64,000 bases of DNA, taken from positions 7,102,106-7,166,105 of the forward strand of contig NC_048543.1 of the NCBI RefSeq assembly GCF_902806685.2. Reading direction: 5' to 3'. Of the stretch, positions 45,076 through 55,598 are shown piece by piece; position 1 is the stretch's first letter, and every line of letters starts with the position of its first letter. Both the position numbers and the translations under genes were made by a program. The notes below the pieces were generated by a model, which worked only from the letters and a program-made list of their open reading frames with translations, searched no databases and had not been told where the DNA came from. Source of the DNA: Maniola hyperantus. Lineage: Eukaryota > Arthropoda > Insecta > Lepidoptera > Nymphalidae.

Positions 45076-45304
45076 TTCAACAAGAAATCCTTTAAGCAAA
45101 AAACTCCAAAAATCATATCCAATCTATCACTCTGCTCCCGATAGGATATATAGACAGGCAGTTTAATTTATTTTCTATGTTCCATAAAAACGGCTCTAAT
45201 TTTGAGTGATTGATTTAGTTCTACATCATTTTTATAGGAGCCATTAATAATGTTTGGAGAAACTGATGACAAGATGTTTTTCAGTATATTAATTTTGTTG
45301 TGCG

Positions 45305-45590
45305 GTGATTCTGACTTTATTTCGAGAAGTCGGAGGTTCAATTCTGGGCACGCACCTCTAACTTTTCAGAGTTATGTGCGTTTTAAGCAGTTGGATATCA
45401 CTTGCTTTAATGATGAAGGACAACATCGGGAGGAAACCTGCATGACTAATAATTTCCAAAAAGTGTGTGAAGTCTGCCTATCCGCACTGGGCCAGCGTGG
45501 CAGACTATGGCCTAAACCCTTTTCATTCTGAGAGAAGATCCGTGCTCGGTAGTGGGCTGGCGATGGGTTGATCATGATAATGGTGAAGAT
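45305..45590 (+). mobile_element. tRNA-derived SINE, 5' box A lost
   Basis: GGAGGTTCAATTCTGGGCACG is the box B-like head; the body runs to GCTGGCGATGGGTTGATCATG. The first ~30 bp of the tRNA-like head are diverged. Confidence 0.65.
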
Positions 45591-45673
45591 TTTTGGTGTT
45601 CTAATTTTTTGTAGTACGTATTCGTTTTAGAAATTGTTTACATTCGACCGCTAATTAACTAACTAACCGCTAA

Positions 45674-45819
45674 CAGTGCGACAAGGCTCTTGAATGACAT
45701 TGACAGGGGGGCGCTGTTGGAGAACAAAGGCTTAGAATATTCAAACAAGAACAAAGGGGACACTTGACGGCAACGTTAGTTTGGATTTTCGGCACGCGCC
45801 AATATAGCTTTGTCGCACT
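45674..45819. mobile_element. MITE with CAGTGCGACAA ends
   Basis: AGTGCGACAAGGCT at the left pairs with AGCTTTGTCGCACT at the right (13 of 14 positions). TAA flanks both sides (45671-45673 and 45820-45822), so a 3-bp duplication is possible. Confidence 0.65.
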
Positions 45820-45904
45820 TAAAAATTAAAATATCTTAACTTTTTTCTTATAAACAAGGTTAGGTTCCTCAGAAAAGAATAACTAGGTAGGTAGGTACTC
45901 ATAG

Positions 45905-46021
45905 TAAGTACTGCACGAATATTTTCTTACCCTTGCCAAGCTGAACTATAAGACCTACCTACCTGCCAAACGTCATGATTCTAGGTCAACGGGAAGTACA
46001 CTGGTAGTTTCTTGACAGACC

Positions 46022-46052
<31 letters not shown>

Positions 46053-46117
46053 GGACAGACAACAAAGTGATTCTATAGGGGTTCCGTTTTTCCTTTTGAG
46101 GTACGGAACCCCTAAAA
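45905..46117 (-). repeat. 'GGTTCCGTACCTC' repeat, copy (minus)
   Basis: Minus-strand match including GTTCCGTACCTCAAAAGG, a (GTCT)n run (46018-46060) and CGTTGACCTAGAATCATGAC. Confidence 0.65.
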
Positions 46118-46371
46118 ATACTAATTATTAATAATCTATCAATATATTACTATGACGGGACCGTGGTCTAAATGTACCAAAGAATATTCCAAGACTGAAC
46201 CAAGACTGACTGAAACTGACTGACTGAAGCGAGAGGGATGCCAGGTATATTACCTGTCAGCTCGGCAATTTTGATACCTACCCTACAAAACGGTTATAAA
46301 CATTGGTAGGTACATACATGTGGCTTGAAAAAAGCACAGGTGATGTTTTAGTCGCCTAGCACGAACATTTT

Positions 46372-46797
46372 TTAGGGGTTCCGTACCTCAAAGGAAAAAC
46401 GGAACCCTTTTAGGATCACTCTGCTGTCTGTCGGTCTGTCAAGAAACCTACAGGGTACTTCCCGTTGACCTAGAATCATGAAATTTGGCAGGTAGGTAGG
46501 TCTTATAGCAGACATTCGGGGGAAAAATCGGGAAAACCGTGAATTTGTGGATACATCACACAAAAACAAATTAATTGTGGTCATGAAACTAATAATTAGT
46601 ATTTTTAATTTTCGAAGTGAGATAAACTATATCAAGTGGGGTATTCATATGAGGTATCATATCAGTGCATTCTAAAACAGATTTTTATTTATTTTTATGC
46701 ATGATAGTTTTTGAATTATCGTGCATGTCGAAAAAATACGACTACTAGTATGGAACCCTCATTGCGCGAGTCTGACTCGCAACTTGGCCGGTTTTTT
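46372..46797 (+). repeat. 'GGTTCCGTACCTC' repeat, most complete copy
   Basis: Begins AGGGGTTCCGTACCTCAAAGG and ends GCGAGTCTGACTCGCAACTTGGCCGG. It has a small stem at the start (GGGTTCCGT...ACGGAACCC) and another near the end (GCGAGTCTGACTCGC). About 425 bp, with no coding capacity seen. Confidence 0.65.
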
Positions 46798-46990
46798 AAT
46801 AGCATCGTTAAAACTGCTAATAGAAAGACGTAAGTAAAGCCTACGAGGGAACTCATTACCGAACTCCTTGAGGTACTATTTTGGCTGAATAGGGGTGCGG
46901 CGCTGTGAGATAGACCGCGTTTATGAGCCATATCTCGGCAAACGAAGTTTACCCATCCCCACCAAAGATTGAACTTCTTTTTTAGTTTAA
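46798..46990 (-). repeat. Dispersed repeat shared with 34.99 kb
   Basis: AGTAAAGCCTACGAGGGAAC and GTACTATTTTGGCTGAATAG are shared with 35030-35090. It abuts the preceding repeat. Confidence 0.5.
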
Positions 46991-47177
46991 ACGTCTTTTA
47001 AAATCCCTGCAGAAGCTTAAACATACACCCTACGTAGTACGTACCTATCTAAGTGTTTCTATTTACAACATTGGCTTCAACAAACATTCGAAACTCGCTC
47101 CCCTTTTTAGAAATGAACTGTGTCATTATATCAATTAGAATTTGATGAAACTAAAATATAATTACTTATGTTCTAAT

Positions 47178-47355
47178 GCCCACAGCTTCATGCCCCGTAA
47201 CTTTTTTAAATCTTGTAGAAACTTTTTGATTTTCCGTGATAAACCGTACGTCTTCGGGATGCAATTTATCTTTGTACCCGTCAAAAAAAGTTAAATGGAG
47301 GATCATGAAAAGGTAACAGACAGACAGACGAACTTTCGCATTTTTAATATATTGT
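47178..47355 (-). mobile_element. Helitron-like family A, strongly decayed
   Basis: GCCCACAGCTTCATGCCCC...GATTTTCCGTGATAAACC...GACGAACTTTCGCATTTTTA. Termini are lost. Confidence 0.45.
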
Positions 47356-47569
47356 ATGATGAAGTATGAATTTTACTTAACCTAGTGTTACTCGCGTTAA
47401 GGACGGCAAAGTTTGAGACAAACCAGTAAACAGTTCTTTCGGCAACTCATATTAATATATCTTGTATATTTTTTATGAATTGTATCAATAACTTTAAACT
47501 AAAAGCTTTATGTAACTGTTAAAAATAATATAGGCACTAGACATAGTATCGTAAAATTCTCAGACGAGA

Positions 47570-47745
47570 TTGTAGATAGCAAATTGCGGTTGACGGAGAT
47601 AAAAAAGGTCGGTCCGTCATTCTTCATTCTACTAAATGAGTTGTAGAGCCATACAACGATAGAGCTAGTGGTAGAAGGATTTCCACGGTACGAAGTATCT
47701 GAAATGCTTCGAAAGACTGATACCGCTGTCAATTCACGATCCTAA
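47570..47745. repeat. Dispersed repeat, copy
   Basis: Matches 37.43 kb (AGCAAATTGCGGTTGACGG...GGTCGGTCCGTCATTC...ACCGCTGTCAATTC). Confidence 0.55.
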
Positions 47746-49605
47746 ACGTTTTTTTGCACAAGTAATTAACTAAGTTAGATATCGATCTACAATTGTACAT
47801 ATTTTACTGAAGATTGTATTACCAAGCAGACTCTCCGTCAACTCCCTCAATACAAAGGCAGTTTGGTTCTCAATTTGTAGACAACGTTCTAGAAACTATA
47901 CGGGCTTAAAGATTTGTATGAAGTAAATTCTTGAGATCGTATAATTTTGAAACTGAATATTTAAAAGGAAATTTGAAAACCCATAGATATTAGTTCCTAA
48001 AAACTACCTTTTTACAAAATCTCATTTATTTAAAAAAACATTGAAAATATTAAAATAAAACTTAAAATAAGAAATAAAACAATTTTGATTGAGTTTGATT
48101 GGTTAGAATTCAAATGAGAGCCAAACTACGTTTGTTTGGAGCGCACTACAAATAACCCCCTAATACGATTAATAGTAAAAACTGTAACAAGCTCGTATAT
48201 CCACATTCGCACCCAAGGTTCGACGGCACGTTCCAGCACGGCGCACAAGTGCTATCATAAAACCCCCCACGTATTTAGCCGGCTAAGAAAATCTAGTCTT
48301 GGCAACATCAAAGCCCCAGTATAAAGAGAGACAGTAGTCCGACGTCTTTGATCTAGTGGTAAATATATCAACCAGGACGACCCTTCAACATAGGGCCCTA
48401 ACTGCGTAGACCATTTGGGTCTCTCCTTATTTCCACACTTACCGAGCGATTGCTCGATCTAACTGTCATCTTATTATCCTTATGGTCAAAGTATTAAAAG
48501 CATGACTTTTCCCTCTATTCGAACAGATATAATAATGTCCATTCTCTTAGTGCTAATCCATCATGTAAACGCTCCATGAGGAATTCTTCATGTCTGCATA
48601 GTTACTGGCCACGAGGCCAGTAGATGACGGCATTCCATCGTACTTCAGGACAAAAGAAATTTGATGCATCGTGTTTATTTTAGGACTAACAAAGATTCAA
48701 CACTTAACAAAATTGATAACAACTTATACTTACCTGAAATTTATGTAATAAGGCTTATCCAAATTTTGATGTGAACATGAATACTTAGATATTATAGTCC
48801 GCTGCCGCGAGTGAAAAAAATTTCATTTATTGCCCTCTTCTGGGTACAATATATTCTCTTTGTCAACTGGCGGTGGAGACGATGGGCTGCTGGGGCGAGA
48901 AAGCGAAGGGTTTCTTTCGTACGTGACATCAGCCGTCGCCTTAAGGGAAGAGGTTGCAGATCCGCGCTCTAGGCTTACCTGGTCCAAGATTGACCATCGC
49001 CATTCAGTGTGGCTATAGTGAAAGCTTGATGAACACCCTTGTCCAGGAGCAACCAGTAGGCGGACTTTTTTGACAACGTGGTTAGCTATAGTAAGGTTTA
49101 TTAATATTGGACTCTTGTAAATATGATGCGTTAGTTATACATTTATCTGTTATCATGTAGACATGTAAAAAAAGAAACATAACATTGTAATTACTTAATC
49201 GAATAACCAGTGTTTGTAAAATAAAAAAATATTTTTTTAGATATTATAATTATTTATTATAGGTAGGAATTATGCTATAAAATAATTTTATCAATTTGCA
49301 ACAGACTAGTTACTAAAAGACTACGTTAGGTAGATATGTGTTGCCAATATTCCATGTAAAACTTTATAGTTAAGTCGTTTAAACGTTTAATTAATCCGTA
49401 GGGCGAGTACAAAAAGCACTTAGGTTAAAACTGAAATTGAATGGATAGTCAATAAACCAGTCGCCAGTGTAATAGACCGGATGTTTCGTTCACGTTTATT
49501 TTCACGTAAATCACAAGTTGCTACCGCAGTGACACATGCATCGATTGTATTGCAGAGGTCTGCATGTGATGAATTAGTATCTCAAATTCTAAAAGCACTA
49601 AAACT
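47746..49605. other. Unassigned, with two unexplained open frames
   Basis: 48136-48324 (62 residues) and 48830-49018 (62 residues, ending ADPRSRLTWSKIDHRHSVWL) are of more coding-like composition than most of the window, but neither has a recognised motif or credible splice partners. They could be exons of an unknown gene or decayed transposon coding DNA. The rest is AT-rich and unassigned. Confidence 0.25.
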
Positions 49606-49609
49606 GGAC

Positions 49610-49740
49610 ATTGCCGTACAAAATGACAACTATTATCCTTGTGCCGATTCGAAGCACACCACCGAGCAAAATGGGAATTAAAATTGACATTCAAATGGTC
49701 TTCGAGTTCTGACACTGTTGAAAGATGTCTCATACCTAGT
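49610..49740. repeat. Dispersed repeat, copy
   Basis: Third copy of the repeat at 35.59 and 41.75 kb. Confidence 0.5.
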
Positions 49741-49989
49741 TGCGAAAGTGTGCAGTGAATGTTTGTTAGTGTTCCACATTTGTTTCAGGTTTTGGTATTT
49801 CTTTACTGGACTAGGTACTTCGGTGCTCCAAAATACAAAAACCATCGAGGGAGGTAAGCCAATATAGAGAGAGCAAGATCCCAGGACTGTCAGACCTTAC
49901 TTGTTTTCTGAGAAACAAAACGTGTGGAATAGAGTTGTGGTAGCTTGTGTACTTTTATCGTACGTTATCTGTTAGCTCGTGCCGATGCC

Positions 49990-50250
49990 CATTTAATAGG
50001 TTTAACTATCAACTCGCCAAAGGTATCCACATAAAAAATTGACGCACTTTTCTTAAGTCCGAGTGCTGATCATATTTTCCTTGATTTCCCGTGATAAACA
50101 GTAACCAGATGTGTTAATCCAGGATATAATTCAATCTCCATTCCAAATTTCATCCAAAATCCGTTAGCCGTTTTTGCGTGATTTAGTAACAAAGAGTACC
50201 TAAACATCCAAACTTCCACACTTTCACATTTATAATATTATATTAGGATG
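49990..50250 (-). mobile_element. Helitron-like family A, diverged
   Basis: TTCCCGTGATAAACAGTAAC...CCAAATTTCATCCAAAATCC...CTTTCACATTTATAATATTA. The CTAG end is not clear. Confidence 0.5.
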
Positions 50251-51570
50251 TGAAATTAATATGAAAATGAAAAATATATCCTATAACTGAGTTGTAATTA
50301 TTGTATTATGATAGTCAGGAACATACATAAAAATCAGCACCAGACTAAGAAAATTAAGCAATGTGTTTACGTACCGGTAGCAGAAGAAAGCTAGAAAAAT
50401 ATGCGTATTCTAAAATTCACATACTCTATCCCGTAAATTTTTTCTCAGAAAATAAGAAAACTCTGGCGGTCCTGGGATCTTGGACCCATACAGTTTTTTG
50501 CCAAATGTTACCTTTTTCTTTCAACTTTTAACTAGGTTAATAATAAATTGTATTAATAAAAAAGAGAACTGTACCTACAGTATATTAAGTAAAGAAATTT
50601 CACAAAGGCTAAGTACATCCGTGACAAAATAAGTATACTTCTCTTATTGATGCTTCAGGTAGAGGTAAGTTGGTTCAACAGAAGCTATGCTCCTGTTCAA
50701 TGAGTCTGTTTAATTTGAATACAAAGCTCCGAGTGGAGATCGTTATTCTCAATGAAATCCTTTTATATTATTGCTTTTCGAGTACGAAAACACTAATTGG
50801 GTACAACGATGTTTTCAAATTAGAATTAACGTATCTACCTGAATGTTTAATTAATTACAATCTTCTTTATGTAGGTAACTTATCTATTTCTCACCTTTTG
50901 GCAACGCAGCCCATTGATAAGCTATGAATATATTAGATTAGATCAGATCCAAAAGTTTCCGATCATAATAAGTAATCGTCGTCGTTATCTGAACCGTTGG
51001 ACGTCCACTGCTGGACATTCATCTCCCTCGCAGATCTCTTATGCAGGCTTCTTATAGGACTCCACGCTCTTGTGGCGCTTGCATCCAGTGTGGTTAGTAC
51101 TACATCTTACTAACTTTGAAATTTGAGCGTCGACACATCAGAGTGAATTGGACCGAAAGGCCCTTCATTTAAGAAAGGCGTTTCATAATTTTTAAAACTT
51201 TTTTCTTGAAAAGGGCGGGCCAGCTAGTATTTCATGTTTTGGCATCGTCACCCGAGAAAAATAACTTAAATAACATCCATATTATAATGCAAATATATTA
51301 ACAAACGATTTCCAAAAGCCATCTATGACTCCAAACTTCAGGCATTTGATAAAATTTATTCGACATCACTCGGTTGTAAAACAAACTAACTGCTATGCGA
51401 TCAACGTATATGAACTGCGACTTGATTCATGCGAAAATAAACGAGAACCACGTTTGTTTCTTTTACAACCTATTATATTATCTATACGACCATAACAATT
51501 TAATTTAATTTAGTTTAAATCATCCTTAATGCTTAATACTAAGACAAAGAATTTAAAAAATTACGTAAGT
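50251..51570. other. Mostly unassigned, one LINE scrap
   Basis: 50985-51100 (CCGTTGGACGTCCACTGCTG...CTCCACGCTCTTGTGGCGC) resembles the LINE scrap at 61.34 kb. The open frame at 50670-50927 has no recognisable domain. No gene is supported. Confidence 0.35.
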
Positions 51571-51579
51571 AATTAAAAG

Positions 51580-51640
51580 AACTTAAAAACCCGACTGCTT
51601 ACCTAGTAAAGTACCTAGTAAGCAGTCGGGTTTTTAAGTT
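51580..51640. repeat. Perfect 23-bp-arm hairpin
   Basis: AACTTAAAAACCCGACTGCTTAC pairs with 51618-51640 around a 15-bp spacer that itself repeats CCTAGTA. Confidence 0.85.
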
Positions 51641-51724
51641 TTAAAAAGGACTATTAGCTTGTCCCCGCCTGCCATACATTTTCTAAGATTTATGTTTATG
51701 ATCTTATCATTTCTATTAAATAGG

Positions 51725-51768
51725 AAACAAAGCTTGTTTACTGCTTTTGCAGTAAACAAGCTTTGTTT
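51725..51768. repeat. Perfect 20-bp-arm hairpin
   Basis: AAACAAAGCTTGTTTACTGC pairs with 51749-51768 around TTTT. A third copy of the GCAGTCGG phrase of the previous hairpin follows at about 51797. Confidence 0.85.
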
Positions 51769-52049
51769 AGCTGCAGTTATCAGTTACTATTTATTAGCAG
51801 TCGGATTTTTTAGTATTTTTAATTACGCAATTTTATTTCCTGATTTTTATAATAGAGTGTAGTGGGAAGGGATCTTAAATAAACTACCACCATTTAAGTA
51901 CTCGGTGTAGTTATTTTCTATGCTTTGTCACTCAAAACTGTTATAGATTGTATATATTTTACCATATTTGGATTTGGATTCCAACTCCTCAATACTGATG
52001 CTGTACACTGTACAGCCTACAAAAAAAATGATTGGATTAAAAACTGTCG

Positions 52050-52136
52050 GTTACTTTTTGTCCTGGAAAATCTAAAGTTCCCATGGGATTTTTAAAACCT
52101 AAATTGACGCAGGCGAAGCCGCGGGCATCAGCTAGT
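52050..52136 (+). mobile_element. Helitron-like family A, 3' fragment
   Basis: TTTTTGTCCTGGAAAATC...GCGGGCATCAGCTAG|T. Confidence 0.6.
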
Positions 52137-52573
52137 AATATAATATGGCTGCATAAAAAATTTGGAGATATTCATTATTTAGTACGGTACTTCAAAGAAA
52201 TAAATATAGGTAGGTAAGAAGTAAGTACATACCCACAATGTTATAGAATATTGTATGCCGAGACTCTTCGTGTTTAAGTGCTATTCGATCCAGTCGGCTT
52301 CTTCCAATTCAGGTCAAGGTCGGTGTTTCAATTTTTATATGCTACCAGAGAAATGTTTGGTCTTGTCAACTTTAATTGGAACTTAATTTGTCTTCGCCAC
52401 TTGAAGCCTGCCATACATGCAAGGATTTATTTTAGAGGCGCTGTGCGCAGTTAGGCTTAACAACTATGCAGCTAAATCGGGGCGTAGGTATCTATTAGAA
52501 GTCTGCACCACCCTTACCCGTGACACGACATTGTGTGAATGGTTTGACTACTCTTATCCTTTAGTGAATACTG

Positions 52574-52615
52574 TAAATAGCTACATTTATTCAGTGAAAT
52601 AAATGTAGCTATTTA
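52574..52615. repeat. Perfect 18-bp-arm hairpin
   Basis: TAAATAGCTACATTTATT and its complement around a 6-bp loop, 9 bp before the next Helitron-like element. Confidence 0.8.
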
Positions 52616-52624
52616 TTAAAATTA

Positions 52625-52826
52625 CTAGCTGATGACCGCGGCTTCGTTCGCGCGGATTTAGGTTTTAAAAATCCCGGGGGAACTCTTTGCTTTTTCGGGA
52701 TAGAAAGTAGCCTATGTCACTCTCCAGGTCTTTAACTATACTTATGCAAAAAATCACGTCGATCCGTTGCTCCGTTGCAACGTGAAGGACAAACCAACAA
52801 ACAAACACACTTGCGCATTTGAAATA
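52625..52826 (-). mobile_element. Helitron-like family A
   Basis: CTAGCTGATGACCGCGGCTT to CAAACAAACACACTTGCGCA; the outermost 5' bases are diverged. Confidence 0.65.
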
Positions 52827-53044
52827 AGGCTACTGATTCCCCCACTAGGTGGACAGACGATATTAAGCGATTCGCAGGGAGCCGCTGCTGGAAGGAACGT
52901 CCCTACGTCTATCAGTTGATAATGATGAGTGAAAAAATTAAGCTAACAAAACCAACTAAGGGTCAAAGTACATTGCGGCAAAGTAAAGCGACGCATGGTT
53001 TCTAAATTGTTACAAAGTAAACTTATCTTTATCTCCACTATGTA

Positions 53045-53215
53045 ATCATTATCATCTTCATCATTATGATCAACACATAGCCGGTTCACTACAGAGCATG
53101 GGTCTCCTCTCAATAAGAAAAGGGATTTGGCCATAGTTTCAGGCATGAAACAGACTAATCTCTCTCAGGCATGCAGGTTTCCTAACGATGTTTTCCCTCA
53201 CCGTTGACTCAGTAT
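53045..53215 (-). mobile_element. SINE body fragment
   Basis: CATCTTCATCATTATGATC...CACTACAGAGCATGGGTCTC...CAGGTTTCCTAACGATG, with a deletion. Confidence 0.55.
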
Positions 53216-53309
53216 TTTTGCCTCTTTTATTTGACATCCTATAATAGCAAAAAAAATGAAAGACGCTTACTATTTTGGATGTAACATTCGTCAGATTTCT
53301 TATTTTTGT

Positions 53310-53470
53310 ATAAAATGCAGCCTATGTCACCCGAACCATAACAACGAATGAATTGATACCTCATTCATCAAAATCTGCCGATTAGTTTAGCTGCTACAGT
53401 GAAACACACATAGATACAAACAAACATACATACATACATACATAGACAGCCAAAATCATAACATAACGGG
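53310..53470. repeat. Dispersed repeat with (ACAT)n
   Basis: GCAGCCTATGTCACCCGAAC...ATCAAAATCTGCCGATTAG, followed by (CATA)n at about 53430-53450. It resembles the 3' ends of the Helitron-like interiors but lacks their terminus. Confidence 0.35.
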
Positions 53471-53499
53471 TAAAAAAGGTATTGTGTCGCTTCGAATAA

Positions 53500-53690
53500 G
53501 TATCCCGCAATGTGCCTTGAGCCTAATAGGAAAAGCAACGGATACGATGCAACGCCAACATCGTGCTGACAACGTGGCTGGAATTTATAGCCACAATAAA
53601 AGTATCGCTTTTATTGTCATGAACACAGTTCGCATGGACAGCTGTAATTGCGGGTACTCCCTTTGTCTTCTGGAACTCTGCATTTAAACT
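53500..53690. repeat. Dispersed repeat with hairpin, copy 2
   Basis: Same family as 40.31 kb; ACAATAAAAG-TATCG-CTTTTATTGT is a perfect 10-bp stem here. Confidence 0.6.
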
Positions 53691-53954
53691 GCTCCTATTT
53701 TAGCACTTTATTTGCTAATTGAGTTTGAATTCTATGTTGAGGCTACAACTTTGAATGTAATGCAAATTTTTTTACACAACTGAGAATTATTATCCTTACT
53801 TGCACAAAATTTTATGATTGCAATCCATGCGATTCAACATGGATTGCGATCCAACATGGAATGCAACTCCTTTTCAGTGTTTCTCATCCATACTTACTAT
53901 AAATACAAAAGCCCATACTTAATTACCTACTTACCAACTGATTTCAACGATATC

Positions 53955-54161
53955 GATATATATAAAAGGAAAAGCTGACTGACTGACTGATTTATCAACG
54001 CACAGCTCAAACTACTGGACGGATCGGGCTGAAATTTGGCATGCAGATACATATTGTGACGTAGATATCCGCTGAGGATTTTTGAAAATTCAATCCAGAG
54101 AGTAAAATAGGGGTTTTAAGTTTGTGAAGTCCACGCGGAAGAAGTCACGGGCATAAACTAG
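53955..54161 (+). mobile_element. Helitron-like family B, just 3' of the kekkon gene
   Basis: ATATATATAAAAGGAAAAGC to GTCACGGGCATAAACTAG|T. It ends about 100 bp beyond the predicted polyadenylation signal of the minus-strand gene. Confidence 0.75.
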
Positions 54162-54279
54162 TTTGACATAAAGTTTAAGTACTAGCACAGGCACTAGCAT
54201 ACCGGGAGAAATCGGATATCCACAAGTCAGTAGGAATTTTCTTAAGTAAGTAAGTAAAATAGCCAATTTTGACTCAAAA

Positions 54280-54285
54280 TTTATT
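54280..54285 (-). terminator. Polyadenylation signal AATAAA of the kekkon gene
   Basis: AATAAA on the minus strand about 100 bp after the stop codon, the first such signal downstream. It implies a short 3' UTR of roughly 120 bp. Confidence 0.55.
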
Positions 54286-54386
54286 TCAACTTGAAAAGAA
54301 TGACACTATTTTTTATCACTTTTCTTACAAACAATTTAATTGCTTATCATTAACATCAGTTCAAATATAAATATATACAACGAAAT

Positions 54387-55233
54387 TTAGTTACGGTAAA
54401 GTAGTGTGGTTAGCCATTCAGGCCTTTGCTGTTGAGGTTTATATTCCGGTGGACTCAAAGCCAACGGAGAAGCGGCATCTGCCAAAGCTACAGAAGATGA
54501 AGTCTCCGTAACAGCTATACTGGGTTTACCTTTAAGTATAGCTCTTAACTCTTCATTTTCGACAGCCCTTGTCCTTTGTAGATTTTCACGAGTTTCTTTC
54601 ATTCTTGAAAGTTGTTCCCTTAAAGTTCTATATTCTTCTAAAAACTTCTCGAGCTGTGAAGCTCTAAAGTCAAAATCCTCAAAAGGCTGACCCGTACGTG
54701 AATAATCTCTAAGACCAGATAAATCCAAAAGTGGTGTAGCGGACGGAACTGACGTTTGCTCTCTGGAGGGTGAAGCTGGTAGACTAGGGTTGCGTCGCAT
54801 CCGATTACTGCCCACAGAGAGATCCAAAAAGCTATTTGATCGACGTCCACTTGAGCGTTGCCGACTTTTCTCGTAATTTCTATCAAGAAAAGTAATAGAA
54901 TCACCCCCAGAACTATTTCTACGACTACTTAAGAGAGGACTACGGCTGTCACCATCTTTTCTCCGAGGAATTGTATAAAAATAATAGGGATCGTGTTTCG
55001 TATCATTGCGAAAATAAGATGTTGTGCCTAAGGCGCTCATTTCTATAAGATCAGGATAATTCTTTTCACTGTCGCTACCAGATAGATCGTTATCGAGGCG
55101 GTCTCGTGTTCGGGGCCGTGAGCATGACCTGGCATTATTATTAAATCGATTATTTTCAGATATAATCTCAACGTGACCACTTAAAAGTCCTGCTGATTTC
55201 GAACTTTGTATTGATTCAGGTGTAGCATCAGAT
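54387..55233 (-). CDS. Kekkon-like receptor, last coding exon (cytoplasmic tail)
   Basis: Continues the reading frame of the upstream exon: the acceptor TTGTTACAG precedes 55233, and the split codon AG|A encodes Arg507. It supplies residues 508-788, all cytoplasmic. The tail starts SDATPESIQSSKSAG, is Ser/Arg-rich, and has a probable coiled-coil at about residues 697-741 (RASQLEKFLEEYRTLREQLS and on). Its end, EWLTTLLYRN, is not a standard PDZ ligand. Serines in RR-S contexts suggest phosphorylation, but no kinase or SH2/SH3 motif is certain. The frame stays open across the whole 847-nt exon, which with the matching phase makes the join convincing. Confidence 0.85.
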
Positions 55234-55598
55234 CTGTAACAAATAATAACGTCTGTAACAAATAATAATCTAAAGATTTTTTTTTCTTAAATCTGGTCTA
55301 ATACCAAAGTTTATTTCGTAAACCCGATAAAAATTACATATTATTATTATTATTGTTATCATAATTTTTTTTTTATATTTGAACATCTTAAAAATCTATT
55401 CTTTAAATATTATGTTCGTAAAAATGGAATTTGCAATAAGTATCGATATAAAATTATTAATTTCACAGCTGTTTGATGAAAACAGGAGTTTGAATATAAT
55501 ATATTTGGTAGGTACTCTGAGACTTTAGAATATTGTACCTACTACATAGAGGTAGTTTTTTTGGAATAACTTCAAAATACATAAAATCAATTCGTTAC
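55234..55598 (-). other. Intron between the two kekkon coding exons
   Basis: 365 bp with donor AG|GTAACG and acceptor TTGTTACAG|ATC, phase 2. The acceptor region contains a 19-bp tandem duplication (about 55234-55272), giving two consecutive TTGTTACAG sites. Only the downstream one keeps the frame. Confidence 0.8.
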
